DNA of 39,451 bases from NCBI GenBank assembly GCA_905233535.1, contig CAJOEO010000036.1:1-39451 (forward strand), given 5' to 3'. The notes beneath the pieces are model-generated. The model was not told where the DNA came from. It saw only the letters and a program-made list of their open reading frames with translations, and did no database searches. This document shows positions 1 through 9,520 of the stretch, piece after piece (position 1 is the stretch's first letter; every line of letters begins with the position of its first letter). This stretch comes from an uncultured Treponema sp. Lineage in GTDB: Bacteria; Spirochaetota; Spirochaetia; Treponematales; Treponemataceae. The position numbers were made by a program, and so were the translations under genes.

Positions 1-105
1 AAAACCCGCTTCGGAGTAGAGGTTTTCTCTCTCCCCCAAAAAAAAGAGGATTGGCAATTTCGCCGAAAAAAAAGAGAGTTTTTAGACAACTTCTAAGGAA
101 TAAAA

Positions 106-870
106 ATGAGTGAAAATTTTTCGCCAGCGATTTTGATTCCAGTTTACAAACACGCAAAAGCGTGCCGAACGGTCGTGAAAAACCTTGCGCCGCTTTGCGT
201 TTCGCAAAAAATCCCCGTGATTTTGGTGGACGACGGAAACAGCGAAAACGAAAAACTGATTCTTTCGGAAATCGAAAGCGAAAACGATTTTGTTCACCTT
301 GTTTCGCTTGAAAAAAACGGCGGCAAAGGAAAAGCGTTCAGCGAGGGCGTTTTTTTTGCCAAATCGCGCGGAATTTCGCACATTTTGCAAATAGACGCAG
401 ACGGACAGCACGATTTTTCAAGAGCCGCGTTTTTTCTTGAAAAATCCGCCGCTTCGCCTTCCGCGCTAATCTGCGGATTTCCAGAATACGACGAATCCGC
501 GCCGAATCACAGAAAAAACGCCCACAGATTCGCGAATCTTTGGTGCAAAATCGTAACTTGGGAAAGCGGAATCGTCGATTCGCTCTGCGGATTTCGCGTT
601 TATCCCGTGGAAGAAACGGCGCGGCTTTTGAAAAAATCGCACATCGATTCAAGAATGGGATTTGACATCGACATTTTGATTCGGCTGATTTGGCGCGGCG
701 TGCGGACAGAATTTTACGGAGTTCGCGTAACTTATCCCGAAGACGGAATTTCGAATTTCCGCCCGTTCCGCGACAATGTGCGCATTTCTTGGGTTTTCAC
801 AAAATTCTTCTGCGGAATGATTTTGCGAAGCCCGATTCTTCTGGCGCGAAAACTGCGAAAAACAAAATAA
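106..870 (+). CDS. Family 2 glycosyltransferase, similar to the GT2 of aryl-polyene-type clusters
   Basis: ORF with N-terminal ILIPVYKHA, VDDG, NGGKGKAFSEG, QIDADGQHD motifs and C-terminal DSLCGFRVYP / YPEDGISNFRPFRDNVRISW; upstream AAGGAA ribosome-binding-like sequence. Confidence 0.85.
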   Translation: MSENFSPAILIPVYKHAKACRTVVKNLAPLCVSQKIPVILVDDGNSENEKLILSEIESENDFVHLVSLEKNGGKGKAFSEGVFFAKSRGISHILQIDADGQHDFSRAAFFLEKSAASPSALICGFPEYDESAPNHRKNAHRFANLWCKIVTWESGIVDSLCGFRVYPVEETARLLKKSHIDSRMGFDIDILIRLIWRGVRTEFYGVRVTYPEDGISNFRPFRDNVRISWVFTKFFCGMILRSPILLARKLRKTK

Positions 871-933
871 ATTCGGCAACAAAAAAAACACGGACATTGA
901 GGCTCTCGAAATGTCCGTTCTTCAACGAAAAAA

Positions 934-1799
934 ATGAAAAAACAAAATTGGTACGAAATCAAGCGCAAAAATAATCTTGGATTCTTTTTTATGCGCGTGC
1001 TGCTTTTTTTTCCCGCAGTTTCTATGCGCGTTTTGTGCTTTCCGATTGGATTTTTTTACTGGCTTTTTTGCGCGGGAGCGCGCGCGCAGTCCAAAAAGTT
1101 TTTTGTTGCCGCAGGCAAAAAGCCGCAGACGCTCCGCCACATCATCAGTTTTGCTCTGAATCTTGCGGAGAACATTCAGGCGTGGGCGGGCAAAATTCGA
1201 TTCGACAAAATCGAATGGCAGAACGACGACATTTCGATTTTCGTCAACGAAATCGATTCAAATCGCGGAACGCTTCTTTTGATTTCGCACCTCGGAAACG
1301 CGCAAATGCTCAAGGCTTTGGCGGCGGCGGGCGAATCTGGCACAAAGCGCAGAATGAAAATCACCACGATTATGGACAAAGCGCAGTCGGCGGGATTCAA
1401 CGCGCTTCAAAAAAGCGTGAACGAATCGGCGGATTTTCACATTGTGAGCGCGGACGAAATCGGCGCGGAAACCGTACTGCTGCTTGAAGAGCGGCTTTCG
1501 GCGGGCGAAGTCTTCCGTTTTTTCAGAAAAACGCGGATTTTCCGTACGGCGTTTTTTTGCTTGCTTCGCTTTTGAATGTGCCGACTTTTTTTGTGAACGG
1601 AATCCGCAAAGGCGACCTTTCGATTCAAGCGCAGTACAAAATGTTCGTCAAAAAAAGCGATGTGGATTTTTGCGTTCCAAGAAAAGAGCGCGAGAAAAAA
1701 ATCCGCGCGCTTGCCCTTGAATTTGCGCAAAACCTAGAAACGCTCGCGCGGCAAAATCCTCTTCAGTGGTACAATTTTTTCGATTTTTTCGCCGATTGA
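934..1799 (+). pseudogene. LpxL/HtrB-like lysophospholipid acyltransferase, frameshifted with apparent internal deletion
   Basis: ORF 934..1575 holds the N-terminal half (LLLISHLGNAQMLKAL...LLEERLSAGEV); ORF 1557..1799 in another frame continues (NADFPYGVFLLASLLNVPTFFVNGI). The two join near 1505-1520 with the expected intervening segment missing. Confidence 0.75.
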
Positions 1800-1877
1800 T
1801 TTCGCTCACTCGCCTTTCGTGTTTTTTTCGGCGGAAAGAACGAAAGCCGAAACCAACTTTGCGCAATGGTTTGGCAG

Positions 1878-2639
1878 TTATTTTTCTGCAAGAATTAACA
1901 TTGTTTGTAAATTTTCGTCGTAGGGGCGCAAATCCCAGCCGCCGTAGATTTGGACGTTTGAAAAGCCGATTTTTTTGAGCGTTTCTCCAAGTTCTGCGGC
2001 ACTGTATAGTCGTTGCACAAATTCATGGTCGATGATTTCGCCGCTTTTTGTGTCGGTCAGCGTCCAATGCGAACGCAAGCCTTCCCACGCGCCAACCACG
2101 CCAAAATCCGTAACGACTTTTTTTCCCGCCCGCTCAAATTCTTCGCCTTTTGTGAAAAATAAAATCGCACTTTCGCGACTTATGCACTCAAGAATGAATT
2201 TTCCGCCGTCTTTTAACGACAAAAAAATCGATTTCAAAATCAAAAAATCGTCTTCTTTTTTTTCGCAATATCCAAACGAATTGTAAACGTTCACCGCGCA
2301 ATCAAACTTTTCGATTCCGTGATTTTCCGTTCTAAACGAACGAAGGTCGGCGTTCACAAGAAAAAGCGAAACGTCCTGCGCTTCCGCACTTTCTTTTGCC
2401 GTGTCCAACTCGCTTTGAATTATGTCGATTCCCGTCGTGTCAAGCGCGAGCGCGGCAAGTTCAACGCAAATGCGCCCAACCCCACAACCCGCTTCCATTA
2501 CGCGCGCTCCGTCTTTCAAACGCGCAATTTCCTTAATTCTTTGCGCAATTCCCGCCGCTTCCGCCCAATGCTGCTCGTCAAACATAATCGGCGCGTAATT
2601 TTTCCAAAAATCTTCAGATTCAAACCATTCTTTTTTCAT
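1878..2639 (-). CDS. Class I SAM-dependent methyltransferase
   Basis: VMEAGCGVGRICVELAALALDTTGIDI motif I region; full-length ORF. Confidence 0.85.
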   Translation of the reverse strand: MKKEWFESEDFWKNYAPIMFDEQHWAEAAGIAQRIKEIARLKDGARVMEAGCGVGRICVELAALALDTTGIDIIQSELDTAKESAEAQDVSLFLVNADLRSFRTENHGIEKFDCAVNVYNSFGYCEKKEDDFLILKSIFLSLKDGGKFILECISRESAILFFTKGEEFERAGKKVVTDFGVVGAWEGLRSHWTLTDTKSGEIIDHEFVQRLYSAAELGETLKKIGFSNVQIYGGWDLRPYDENLQTMLILAEK

Positions 2640-2667
2640 TTTTTTCTCGATTCTTTGAATTTAAAAA

Positions 2668-2702
2668 ATACGGCAATTTCGTTTTTTGCGAAACTGCCGT
2701 AT
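2668..2702 (-). terminator. Rho-independent terminator downstream of the CE8-CE12 gene
   Basis: Inverted repeat atacggcaatttcg / cgaaactgccgtat followed by a T-run on the minus strand. Confidence 0.7.
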
Positions 2703-2723
2703 CTGCCGCTTTTTAGATTATTT

Positions 2724-5700
2724 TTAGAATTTGCTCAATTCGCTCTGCTCGATTTTTGTCCAGTATTCAGAATCGCAAGTGAACTTGCCTTCAGAATCCA
2801 CGGTGAACATAATCGAACCGTCCGCGTTTTCGCCGATTGCTTTTTTGGGGCGCACAACGCTTTTTGCAAGCGCGGGAATCTGCTTTTTTATTGCCTTTGC
2901 AAACTCACCCGCGATTACAAATCCGCCGAGTTTGTTGTTGTGCGTGCTTTCGCCCTGCGACATCAATTCCCTCGCGTAAGCGTCGTTTGAACCGTCCGCA
3001 AACGCTTTTTCGTATAGTGCTTTTGTGATTTCAAATCCGTCGATTAGAATCACATTTTCTTCCTGCGCCAACTGCCGAACCGCCTCAACATAAGCGTTTC
3101 CGCTCGTTGTCTGCGTTCCTGTCTGCGTGTCAGTTGAATCGTGGTGCGGTCTGATTTTTCCGTCCGTAAAATAAAGTCGGCTGACAGGCGTAACCAAAAC
3201 GGGAGTCGCGCCCGCATTTTTTGCAACGTCTATGTACTGCTTCAAATACCATTTGAACGAGCCACCCGAATCGTAAGCGTAAAAATTGTCGCCGTATTTC
3301 GATTTGTACGAATCTGGAGTTTTGACTTTTTTGCCTTCGCTGACGGGATATTTTCCAGAAGCGTCTGGCGTTCCGAGCGGAACATATCGGTCTTCCAAAT
3401 ATCCTGCGGAATTCGAGCAGTCGTTGTGTCCAAACTGAACGAAAAGATAGTCGCCTTTTGAGATTTTCTGCGCGATTTTTTCGAGCGAGCCTTCGTTGAT
3501 GAAGTTTCGCGTGGAGCGTCCGCCGTTTGCGTAATTCTGCACGGAAACCGCCGAATTAAAGAAGTTTTGCAAAAATTCTCCCCACGCGCCTTCGTTTCGC
3601 GTCTGGTTCGACGACCACATTCCGCCCGCGCTGTAATCTTTGACTGTGGAATCGCCCGCCAAAAACACATTCACTGCGCCCGCCGTCCGCGGTCTGTCTG
3701 AAATCGCGTTTGCTGGAACTGCGTAGCCTTCGTTTACGGTTGCGTCAAGTTGCGCCACCGCGCTTTCGCCCGCTTCTCCGCCGTAGATTTTCGGCACAAC
3801 GACCGCTTTGATAATCGAAAGAGAATCGTCTTTTGAAATCAAATATGTTTTGTCTGCAAAACCCGCCGTTTGTTTGACGAGCGTTTCTTTTCCGTCTTTT
3901 ACGCGATACCACTTTATTAAAGAAACATCGATTCCGCCCGAAGAAAGTTCGTAGTGAAGCGTAATCGTGTGGCCGGGATACGGCGTGTTGATGTCGTCGT
4001 CGGTGGTAAACGATGTCGTTTTTGCAAAAGATGCCGCGGCTCCCGCGGTTGTGGGCGTGTACGGCGAAGTCCAATTTCCTGCCTTTTACGCGCTCACCGA
4101 AAGACGCGCCTTCCCAAATCGTGTTGATTTCGCGGAAATGCGCGTTTTCTGGCTTGTTTCCGCTCATAGCCGTCCAGCCTTTCGCGTCGATGTTTTCTCC
4201 GCTGCCCAAAATCGTGTTCGCAAATGTAACATTCGCGTCCGCTCCCCACGGTCTGCCGAAAAATCCAGGAGCGTTCAACATTCCGTCGTCGCGGGAAATC
4301 ACGCAGTCCAAGAAAAGATAGCCCTTTGCGTCCCCGCTCGTGCGCGCCGCCGTAATGTAGCCCGCCGACGCTTTGTCGGTGTAACCGCACCAGCGGATTT
4401 CGCAGTTTTCAAAAACGAACGAGCCGTCGCCGAAAATAAAATCCGTCTGTCCTTCAAGAAAACAATTTCTAAGATAGCCTTTGATTCCTGCGCCTGTGTA
4501 GAATGTGTCCTGGCTTCCCAAAAAGCGACAGTTCACAAAACTTGTCTGGTCGGCTTCGATTAAAATCGCCGCGCTTCGCTCCGTTGCCGCTTTTGAGCGC
4601 ACATCGCTGTTGAGTTTTCGCGCAAAATTCAAACTGCCGTCCGCTTCCACGCCGTCTGCGATTTCTTCGTCGGTGATGTATTTGTTGAACGAAGTTTCAA
4701 ATGTGATTCCGTCCGCGCAAAATCCGTCCGCGCCTTTTTTGATGTATGTTGCGCCGCCCCATTTTGAAACGCCTTTTTTGTCGAATTTGTCGTAAGCCAA
4801 ATCCGCGTCAAAAAATCCGTTTTTGTCGGCAGAAAAATAATTGTACGCAATTCCATAGTACCAAGTGAGTTTGACTTCTCCGTCGCCCGCATTTTTGAAT
4901 GTGATGAACGGAGTTTCCACGGAAATCTGCTCGCGGTAAACGCCAGGCTGAATCAAAATCGTGATTCTATCTTCTTCGCTTTTCGGATTCATCGCCTTTG
5001 CCGCCAAAAGAGCCGCACCAACCGTTTTGAACTCTGCGTTTTTTCCAACATTCAGCGTTTTTTTGAGCGGAAGAGAAGCGAGTTCGTTTGATTTTTTGAC
5101 CAAATTGACATTTTTTTCAACGCCCGCGCCTTTTACCACAATGTGATTCTGCGTTTTTGCAGTTTCAGTTTCCGCCTTGATTTCGTAGCGTCCGTCGCGG
5201 AGCATTGCCGAATACGATTTGCTGCTGCTTGCAGGCAGAATCTGTCCTTCGTAAACATATCCGTCGTCGATGTTCACAAATTCGATTTTCTGCGGAATCG
5301 CGGAATTTTCCCCGACAAAATGACCCCAAACCTCGTAGACAGGCTTTTTTTGCGCCGAGATTTCTTGAGTCGCGTCGTCTGCAAAATCAAATTTTTCGCC
5401 CGCGGAAATGAAATAATCGTTCGCGCCCGTCAACGCCGCCGTATACGATACGCCAGGCTCAAGGTTCGCGGAAAAAGAAAGCGTCGAAGAATCCACGACC
5501 GCTTCCACGCTTTGATAAATGCTGCCCTCTGGCGGATTAAAAACCAAGCCGATTTTTGAAGAATCTGCGCCGTCGATTTTGATTTGCCCCGTCGCCTTGT
5601 ACGATTTTGCGTCTTCCACGGAAAGCGAAACCGTTCGGCTTTTTCCCGCTTCGCCTTTCGCAGTTTCCAAAACTCGAGTTTGCGCCGAAATCGATTTTCC

Positions 5701-6507
5701 TGGAACGCCTTTCAAAATTGCGGTCAGCGTGCGGTTTTCAGGCAGATTCGCCGTGAATTTTTTGCCGTTCACATTTGCAAAAAGTTCCTGATTCGTTTCT
5801 TTGACAATGAACGAAAGTTCGCCTTTGCCTTGCAAACCGTTCAAAGTTCCAGAAACTTGAACAGCGGGCGTTCGCACAAGTCGGAAAAACACGGGTTTTC
5901 CGACCGCCGCGTCCGCGTAGATTTTGTAACTTCCGTCCGAAATCGCGACATATTCGTATTTTCGCGCGTCCGCGTTCAAAAGTGCCGTTTCGTCCTGAAC
6001 GCCCGTTTTTGCTCCCGCAGAATCCACGCTCGCAAAGTGAATTTTCTCGTCGCCCGAATTGCTCGTCCTCGCGTAAAACGAAATTAAATCGCCCGATTTT
6101 ACATTCGCCAAAAGAAGAAACCGCTTTTCTTCGCCGCCTTTGCCGTTCGCGTAAAAAATTCCGTTTGATGTATAGCCGTCATCGAACGAGGTCTGCGCGT
6201 AGCCCTGCGTTCCGTAGCTTTTTGCGCCTGCGCCTTCGTCGCCGTAGTAGGCGCGGTCGTTGTTTTCAACATTCAGCGTCAAATCGCCGAAAACGACTTC
6301 GCCTTTTTTGAATTTGCCGTCAGACGCAAGCAAATCGTCGGAAATCGAATCGATGTCTTTTACGGAAATGTGATTCAGCGCGCCTTCTTCCTGAACGCCG
6401 CCAAAATCCCAAACTTCAGTTTGCCTTTGTGCCGAACCGCCACCCCCGCAAGATGCAAGCAGTCCCGCAAAAAGTGTAGCTACCATAAAAAAAATAGATT
6501 TTTTCAT
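2724..6507 (-). CDS. Secreted lipoprotein-like pectin methylesterase (CE8) fused to rhamnogalacturonan acetylesterase-like SGNH hydrolase (CE12); one frameshift near 4070-4085
   Basis: ORF 3745..6519 has signal/lipobox (LLASCGGGG) and CE8 motifs (SAAILIEADQTSFVNCRFLGSQDTFYT, GQTDFIFGDGSFVFENC, FGRPWG). After a one-base shift the other frame reads AGNWTSPYTPTTAGAAASFAKTTSF... into ORF 2724..3842 with CE12-like FLAGDSTVKDY, FVQFGHND, ESTHNNKLGG. Confidence 0.85.
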
Positions 6508-6610
6508 ATAAAACCTCATAAAATTACTTTAAATCTATTTTTTATAAATATTCAGATATATTTTTGATTCTTTTTGTAAAAATTTCGTTAGAATTATAAA
6601 CAAAAAAAAA

Positions 6611-6636
6611 GCGCGCTAAGTTTTTTCTTAGCACGC
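6611..6636. terminator. Bidirectional-type terminator between the MCP and CE8 genes
   Basis: gcgcgctaag-tttttt-cttagcacgc stem with A-run on one side and T-run on the other. Confidence 0.7.
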
Positions 6637-6656
6637 CGTTTTTTTTGCGGATTTTT

Positions 6657-8525
6657 TTACACGCGAAAGAAATACATTTGTGCGCCGATTTCTTGAATCG
6701 TGTTTTTTAGCACGCCCGCCATTTCTTTTAATTCCGCGCTACTTTGATTTATGTCGTCAGTTTCGCCTGCAATCGCTTCCACGCTGTTGTGAATGTCCTC
6801 CGTCGCACTTTGCAAATTCGTCATTTGCGATTGAATATGTGCTTTGCGTTCCTGCACGTCGTTTGCCGCGTTGCCGAGCGTTTCGCCACTTTCAACCATT
6901 TCGCGAAGTGCGCCACTGATTTGTTGCGAACCCGAAGTTTGTTCTTCAAGAGCCGCCTTAATTTCCGTAACGAGTTGTTCCGTTTGTTCGATTCCTTGCG
7001 CCGCCACGGAAAAAGTCGCCGACGTTTCTTCAGACATTGAAACGACCGATTCGATTGAACTGCGAATTGTTTTAAGTTGTGCGCTGATTGTTTTGGACTG
7101 CGCCGACGACGTTTCGGAGAGTTTTCGGATTTCGTCAGAAACCACCGCAAAACCGCGACCCGCGTCGCCCGCGTGCGCCGCCTCGATTGCCGCGTTCATC
7201 GCAAGCAAGTTCGTTTGGCTTGCAATGGACGAAATCGCGCGGTTCGCTTCGTTTAGCATTTCAGATTGTTCGCGGATTTTTTCTATGCTTTCCGTCATCT
7301 GCTTTTGCTTTGAAATGCCAACTCGCGATTTGCTCGCCAAGTTTTCAAAAGAATCCGCCATTTTGTCCATCGTGGTATTCACGGATTCGATGTTGCTAAT
7401 CATTTGTTCCACTGCACTGCTCGCCGTGGAAACGCTGTCGCGCTGCGTGCTGATTAATTCAGAAAGCGACGAAAGCGTCGAAGAAATGTCCGTTACCGTA
7501 ACGACCGCGCTTTTTACGCTTTCCGTTTGAGATTCCACCGACTGCGCGATTTTTCTGATGTTGCTTGTAATTAAAGAAATTCCGCCAGACGTATTTTGCG
7601 CGCTGTTCGTAACCGTTTCGCCAACGCTCAAAAGAGAATCTTTTGATTGCTTTACGCCAAAAACAACGTCGTGGATTTTTTCCATCGTTTTGTTGAAATA
7701 AAGACTAAGTTCAGAAATCTCGTCTTTTCCAGAAACTGGAAGACGACTCGTCAAATCGCCGTCGCCCTCGGCAATGTCTTGCAAACTCGTCGAAACGTTT
7801 TTAATCGGGCGGAGCATTATTCGCGCAATGGCGTACACAACACCTATACAAGAAAGCGTAATAACAATAAGGCTCAAAACCATGTATGTTATAACTGCAA
7901 GATTAAAATCTTTTGAAAGATTAGTTTGGAGTTTTTCGATTGCCGCGTCGATTTCGTCGATGTAATTTCCTGTGCCAACTACCCAAGAATATTTTGTAAA
8001 CGGAGCAGTGTACGACCGTTTCGGCTCTGGTTTATTTGAACCGAGTTTTGGATATTGGAAATTTGTAAAACCTCCACCTTTTTTTCCGATTTCAATAAAA
8101 TCACGAACCATGAATTTTCCGTCTTGGTCTTTCCAATCAAGGCGGTTTGTTCCTTCCGTTGCGGGTTTTGGCGGCAAAAGCACGTTCATTCCGTCGAACG
8201 TATCAATCCAAAAATAGCCCTCTGTTCCGTATCGTAAACCTCTGACAAGTTCTTTGATTCGAGTTTGTCGTTCGTTCAGGCTTAAACCTTGCTTTTCGTA
8301 TTCCGTGTCGTAAGTATTCAAAAGCGAAATTACATTTTGAACTTGCCATTGAATTTTTTCGTCGTAACCGTCAAGCAGAAGTTGCCGTTGCGATTCCACG
8401 CTACGCTTTTGTTGCCCGCCCATAATAAGAAGTGCAGAACCAACATAAAGAGCAGCAACCATTAACAACATACCTATACTCATCAGAGCCAACTTGAACA
8501 TCAAGGACTCTTTTTTTGAATTCAT
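6657..8525 (-). CDS. Methyl-accepting chemotaxis protein with sCache-type periplasmic sensor
   Basis: Two TM segments, [22 protein letters not shown]...[10 protein letters not shown] Cache-like region, HAMP, and the conserved signalling hairpin [39 protein letters not shown]. Confidence 0.95.
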   Translation of the reverse strand: MNSKKESLMFKLALMSIGMLLMVAALYVGSALLIMGGQQKRSVESQRQLLLDGYDEKIQWQVQNVISLLNTYDTEYEKQGLSLNERQTRIKELVRGLRYGTEGYFWIDTFDGMNVLLPPKPATEGTNRLDWKDQDGKFMVRDFIEIGKKGGGFTNFQYPKLGSNKPEPKRSYTAPFTKYSWVVGTGNYIDEIDAAIEKLQTNLSKDFNLAVITYMVLSLIVITLSCIGVVYAIARIMLRPIKNVSTSLQDIAEGDGDLTSRLPVSGKDEISELSLYFNKTMEKIHDVVFGVKQSKDSLLSVGETVTNSAQNTSGGISLITSNIRKIAQSVESQTESVKSAVVTVTDISSTLSSLSELISTQRDSVSTASSAVEQMISNIESVNTTMDKMADSFENLASKSRVGISKQKQMTESIEKIREQSEMLNEANRAISSIASQTNLLAMNAAIEAAHAGDAGRGFAVVSDEIRKLSETSSAQSKTISAQLKTIRSSIESVVSMSEETSATFSVAAQGIEQTEQLVTEIKAALEEQTSGSQQISGALREMVESGETLGNAANDVQERKAHIQSQMTNLQSATEDIHNSVEAIAGETDDINQSSAELKEMAGVLKNTIQEIGAQMYFFRV

Positions 8526-8627
8526 ATATCCTCCAAAAATTTAACAACTATAAATGTTCTTCCATGATAACAACGGTATAATCTAGCGTCAAATAAGAAA
8601 TTGCGTTTTTTCAAAATTCTCCGTCTT

Positions 8628-8670
8628 TTCCCGAATATTGCAAAAAAAAACAAAAATCGCCATATATTTT
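8628..8670 (+). repeat. Left copy of ~42 bp direct repeat (promoter-like) upstream of brnT
   Basis: ttcccgaatattgcaaaaaaaaacaaaaatcgccatatatttt, nearly identical to 9474-9515. Confidence 0.9.
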
Positions 8671-8698
8671 CTTTGTATTTGTTTTATGTACAAAGTCA

Positions 8699-9037
8699 AT
8701 GTATTATAAAAATGTGGAACGAAATAAAGATTTTATTTATCTTGACGTGTTTATATGGGATACGGCAAAAAATGAATTGAATAAAACAAATCATAATCTT
8801 AGTTTTGAACTTGCAAGTCGTGTGTTCAACGACCCATTTTTATATCAAGATTATGATTATAAACATTCAGACGACGAGGACAGAGAAAAATACATTGGAC
8901 AAATAAATGGATACTTTGTAGTGAGTGTTATAAATACAGACAGAAACGGCTTAAAACGACTTATTTCTGCACGAAAAGCAACTAAAAAGGAGGTAAAAAT
9001 TTATGAAGAAAATGCAAAGAGAATACAAGGTAATTGA
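8699..9037 (+). CDS. brnT: BrnT family toxin
   Basis: YLDVFIWDTAKNELNKTNHNLSFELASRVFNDP ... DREKYIGQINGYFVVSVINTDR...LKRLISARKATKKEVKIYEEN; adjacent to brnA-like ORF. Confidence 0.88.
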   Translation: MYYKNVERNKDFIYLDVFIWDTAKNELNKTNHNLSFELASRVFNDPFLYQDYDYKHSDDEDREKYIGQINGYFVVSVINTDRNGLKRLISARKATKKEVKIYEENAKRIQGN

Positions 9038-9314
9038 TTTTCCGCCACTCACAGATGACGAAAAATCAATGTTGGAAAATCTGAAAAATATGCCCGATAG
9101 CGAAATAAATCTATCTGACATTCCAGAAAGCACAACAGACAATGGGGGATTTTATTATTTTCAGTCTTTAAAGTTGCCTAAGACTTCTATTCATACGAAA
9201 ATTGACAACGATACTCTTGAATGGTTAAAAAAGGCTGGAAAAGGTTATCAATCCCGATTAAACAATGTTTTGCGTTGGGCGCGACTGAATAATTGTCCGA
9301 TTGCAATGATGTAG
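9003..9314 (+). CDS. brnA: BrnA family antitoxin
   Basis: Overlaps brnT; strong aaggagg upstream; C-terminal LPKTSIHTKIDNDTLEWLKKAGKGYQSRLNNVLRWARLN. Confidence 0.85.
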   Translation: MKKMQREYKVIDFPPLTDDEKSMLENLKNMPDSEINLSDIPESTTDNGGFYYFQSLKLPKTSIHTKIDNDTLEWLKKAGKGYQSRLNNVLRWARLNNCPIAMM

Positions 9315-9320
9315 CGAAAA

Positions 9321-9352
9321 ATCCCCGAAAAATCGATTTTCGGGGATTTTTT
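9321..9352 (+). terminator. Rho-independent terminator after brnA
   Basis: Perfect palindrome atccccgaaaaatcgattttcggggat followed by T-run. Confidence 0.9.
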
Positions 9353-9364
9353 ATAAAAATATTA

Positions 9365-9436
9365 GACCTGGTGAGGAAATCGGTCATTTCCTCACAGGTC
9401 AGTCAGTTTCCTCAGGCTAAAGCCTTGCGAAAACTG
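9365..9436. repeat. Double palindromic element between brnA and parE
   Basis: gacctg(g)tgaggaaat-cggtc-atttcctcacaggtc followed by cagtttcctcaggct-aa-agccttgcgaaaactg. Confidence 0.7.
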
Positions 9437-9473
9437 ATTTCTTCAAAGTTGATGATTCGGATCTATTCTTAAT

Positions 9474-9515
9474 TTCCCGAATCTTGCAAAAAAAACAAAA
9501 ATCGCCATATATTTT
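9474..9515 (+). repeat. Right copy of ~42 bp direct repeat immediately upstream of the parE-like gene
   Basis: ttcccgaatcttgcaaaaaaaacaaaaatcgccatatatttt. Confidence 0.9.
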
Positions 9516-9520
9516 TTGTT

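Noticed and set aside
3967-4563. 198-aa plus-strand ORF antisense to the CE8 gene
   Set aside because: Arginine/phenylalanine-rich mirror frame of a well-supported minus-strand gene; no domain or RBS.
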